Assembly (NCBI GenBank): GCA_951804985.1
Contig: OX638130.1
Coordinates: 86,709,069-86,773,068, forward strand
Length of the DNA: 64,000 nt
From: Dryomyza anilis
Taxonomy: Eukaryota; Arthropoda; Insecta; Diptera; Dryomyzidae
Direction of reading: 5' to 3'
Made by a program: the position numbers and the translations under genes. Below, in pieces: positions 61,001 to 64,000 of this stretch (positions are counted from its first letter, which is position 1; each line of letters starts with the position of its first letter). A model generated the notes under the pieces. That model saw nothing but the letters and a program-made list of their open reading frames with translations. It searched no databases and was not told the DNA's origin.

Positions 61001-64000
61001 TCAACCCTCTAGGACGCTCCGTTTAGGAGTTATGGATAATTAAAGATTTTTTTTAAAAATCGATTTTCAAAACCTTATTATTCCAGAACCCGCCGATCGA
61101 AATTTATGAAGTTTACAGTAAAAAATCAGGCATTTAATGTCTATAAAAAGCGCCTACTTTCAACCCTCTAGGACGCTCCGTTTAGGAGTTATGGCCAATT
61201 AAAGAATTTTTTTAAAAATCGATTTTCAAAACCTTATGATTCCAGAACCCGCCAATCGAATTATATGAAGTTTACAGTAAAAAATCAGGCATTAAATGTC
61301 TATAAAAAGCGCCTACTTTCAACCCTCTAGGACGCTCCGTTTAGGAGTTATGGCCAATTAAAGAATTTTTTTAAAAATCGATTTTCAAAACCTTATTATT
61401 CCAGAACCCGCCAATCGAATTATATGAAATTTACAGTATCAAATCAACCCTCTAGGACGCTCCGTTTAGGAGTTATGGCCAATTAAAGAATTTTTTTAAA
61501 AATCGATTTTCAAAACCTTATGATTCCAGAAGCCGCCAATCGAATTATATGAAATTTACAGTAACAAATCAGGCATTTAATGTCTATAAAAAGCGCCTAC
61601 TTTCAACCCTCTAGGACGCTCCGTTTAGGAGTTATGGATAATTAAAGAACTTTTTTAAAAATCGATTTGCAAAACCTTATTATTCCAGAACCCGCCGATC
61701 GAAATTTATGAAGTTTTCAGTAAAAAATCAGGCATTAAATGTCTATAAAAAGCGCCTACTTTCAACCCTCTAGGACGCTCCGTTTAGGAGTTATGGATAA
61801 TTAAAGAACTTTTTTAAAAATCGATTTTCAAAACCTTATTATTCCAGAACCCGCCGATCGAAATTTATGAAATTTACAGTAAAAAATCAGGAATTTAATG
61901 TCTATAAAAAGCGCCTACTTTCAACCCTCTAGGACGCTCCGTTTAGGAGTTATGGATAATTAAAGAACTTTTTTAAAAATCGATTTTCAAAACCTTATTA
62001 TTCCAGAACCCGCCGATCGAAATTTATGAAGTTTATAGTAAAAAATCAGGCATTAAATGTCTATAAAAAGCGCCTACTTTCAACCCTCTAGGACGCTCCG
62101 TTTAGGAGTTATGGCCAATTAAAGAATTTTTTTAAAAATCGATTTGCAAAACCTTATTATTCCAGAACCCGCCGATCGAAATTTATGAAGTTTTCAGTAA
62201 AAAATCAGGCATTAAATGTCTATAAAAAGCGCCTACTTTCAACCCTCTAGGACGCTCCGTTTAGGAGTTATGGATAATTAAAGAACTTTTTTAAAAATCG
62301 ATTTTCAAAACCTTATTATTCCAGAACCCGCCGATCGAAATTTATGAAATTTACAGTAAAAAATCAGGAATTTAATGTCTATAAAAAGCGCCTACTTTCA
62401 ACCCTCTAGGACGCTCCGTTTAGGAGTTATGGATAATTAAAGATTTTTTTTTTAAATCGATTTTCAAAACCTTATTATTCCAGAACCCGCCGATCGAAAT
62501 TTATGAAGTTTTCAGTAAAAAATCAGGCATTAAATGTCTATAAAAAGCGCCTACTTTCAACCCTCTAGGACGCTCCGTTTAGGAGTTATGGATAATTAAA
62601 GAACTTTTTTAAAAATCGATTTTCAAAACCTTATTATTCCAGAACCCGCCGATCGAAATTTATGAAATTTACAGTAAAAAATCAGGAATTTAATGTCTAT
62701 AAAAAGCGCCTACTTTCAACCCTCTAGGACGCTCCGTTTAGGAGTTATGGATAATTAAAGAACTTTTTTAAAAATCGATTTTCAAAACCTTATTATTCCA
62801 GAACCCGCCGATCGAAATTTATGAAGTTTATAGTAAAAAATCAGGCATTAAATGTCTATAAAAAGCGCCTACTTTCAACCCTCTAGGACGCTCCGTTTAG
62901 GAGTTATGGCCAATTAAAGAATTTTTTTAAAAATCGATTTGCAAAACCTTATTATTCCAGAACCCGCCGATCGAAATTTATGAAGTTTTCAGTAAAAAAT
63001 CAGGCATTAAATGTCTATAAAAAGCGCCTACTTTCAACCCTCTAGGACGCTCCGTTTAGGAGTTATGGATAATTAAAGAACTTTTTTAAAAATCGATTTT
63101 CAAAACCTTATTATTCCAGAACCCGCCGATCGAAATTTATGAAATTTACAGTAAAAAATCAGGAATTTAATGTCTATAAAAAGCGCCTACTTTCAACCCT
63201 CTAGGACGCTCCGTTTAGGAGTTATGGATAATTAAAGATTTTTTTTTTAAATCGATTTTCAAAACCTTATTATTCCAGAACCCGCCGATCGAAATTTATG
63301 AAGTTTACAGTAAAAAATCAGGCATTTAATGTCTATAAAAAGCGCCTACTTTCAACCCTCTAGGACGCTCCGTTTAGGAGTTATGGCCAATTAAAGAATT
63401 TTTTTAAAAATCGATTTTCAAAACCTTATGATTCCAGAACCCGCCAATCGAATTATATGAAATTTACAGTAAAAAATCAGGCATTAAATGTCTATAAAAA
63501 GCGCCTACTTTGAACCCTCTAGGACGTTCCGTTTAGGAGTTATGGATAATTAAAGGTTTTTTTTAAAAATCGATTTTCAAAACCTTATTATTCCAGAATC
63601 CGCCGATCGAAATTTATGAAGTTTACAGTAAAAAATCAGGCATTAAATGTCTATAAAAAGCGCCTACTTTCAACCCTCTAGGACGCTCCGTTTAGGAGTT
63701 ATGGATAATTAAATAATTTTTTTAAAAATCGATTTTCAAAACCTTATTATTCCAGAACCCGCCAATCGAATTATATGAAATTTACAGTATCAAATCAACC
63801 CTCTAGGACGCTCCGTTTAGGAGTTATGGCCAATTAAAGAATTTTTTTAAAAATCGATTTTCAAAACCTTATGATTCCAGAAGCCGCCAATCGAATTATA
63901 TGAAATTTACAGTAACAAATCAGGCATTTAATGTCTATAAAAAGCGCCTACTTTCAACCCTCTAGGACGCTCCGTTTAGGAGTTATGGATAATTAAAGAA

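Larger units (their letters stand above)
26472..64000. repeat. 159-bp satellite array, ~37.5 kb, continuing past the window
   Basis: The monomer is about 159 bp, roughly 235 copies. In order it has: TTATGGCCAATTAAAG (or GGATAATTAAAG), a T7A5 tract, ATCGATTTTCAAAACC, TTATTATTCCAGAACCCGCC, GATCGAAATTTATGAAATTT (or AATCGAATTATATG), ACAGTAAAAAATCAGGCATT, TAATGTCTATAAAAAGCGCC, TACTTTCAACCCTCTAGGAC and GCTCCGTTTAGGAG. A nucleosome-sized AT-rich unit with A/T tracts is typical of heterochromatic satellite. Diagnostic variants (GCC/GAT at the start, AATT/AACT, TTATTATT/TTATGATT, GAAATTT/GAAGTTT, GGCATT/GGAATT) mix in ordered blocks. The first ~2 kb is the most diverged and deletion-ridden; later monomers are nearly identical. 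No gene or transposon interrupts the array. Confidence 0.98.

Noticed and set aside
26472..64000. Hammerhead ribozyme encoded in the satellite, as in some animal satellites
   Set aside because: I found no CTGANGA core with a matching GAAA in the monomer on either strand.

Overview
The window looks like insect, most probably dipteran, nuclear DNA. It has small introns (52-81 bp) with GT-AG ends, AT-rich spacers, ZAD/C2H2 zinc-finger genes, tRNA-derived SINE sequence and very large satellite arrays. The body of the SINE at 11.4-11.7 kb resembles a repeat I associate with tephritid fruit flies. That assignment rests on memory and is tentative.

Layout: (1) 1-8.2 kb is a small gene island. It holds the 5' end of a probable ZAD-type gene (minus, 1-228), a five-exon gene for an 11-finger C2H2 protein (minus, 1118-3246), and a four-exon ZAD plus 9-finger gene (plus, 3533-8020). 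The last two are head-to-head over a 286-bp shared promoter region. A complete intronless CutA gene (4836-5348) lies inside the 2.1-kb first intron of the ZAD gene, on the same strand. I rebuilt the exon structures by hand. In both genes all splice phases agree and the joins restore zinc fingers or the ZAD.

(2) 8.2-16.2 kb is gene-free, AT-rich and full of transposon remains. It has an interrupted MITE with 17-bp terminal inverted repeats (TIRs), two ~0.86-kb copies of one non-autonomous DNA element in inverted orientation, a SINE inserted in the end of the second copy with a 14-bp target duplication, a 201-bp MITE flanked by TA, two direct copies of a ~270-bp block, and three long (TA)n tracts.

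(3) 16.2-26.47 kb is a simple satellite built of two modules, 10 bp (ATGATATGTC) and 7 bp (ATATGTC). It carries higher-order duplications of ~0.7 kb and ~3.73 kb.

(4) 26.47 kb to the window end (37.5 kb, still running) is an unrelated 159-bp satellite, roughly 235 monomers. It has several layers of higher-order repeats and recurrent recombinant junctions. Together the right-hand 48 kb looks like the edge of a heterochromatic block next to a zinc-finger gene cluster.

The zinc-finger genes probably encode nuclear DNA-binding regulators. CutA is a conserved small trimeric protein of uncertain role in metal tolerance. Nothing in the sequence shows that these genes act in one pathway. No CRISPR array, rRNA or intact autonomous transposon was found.
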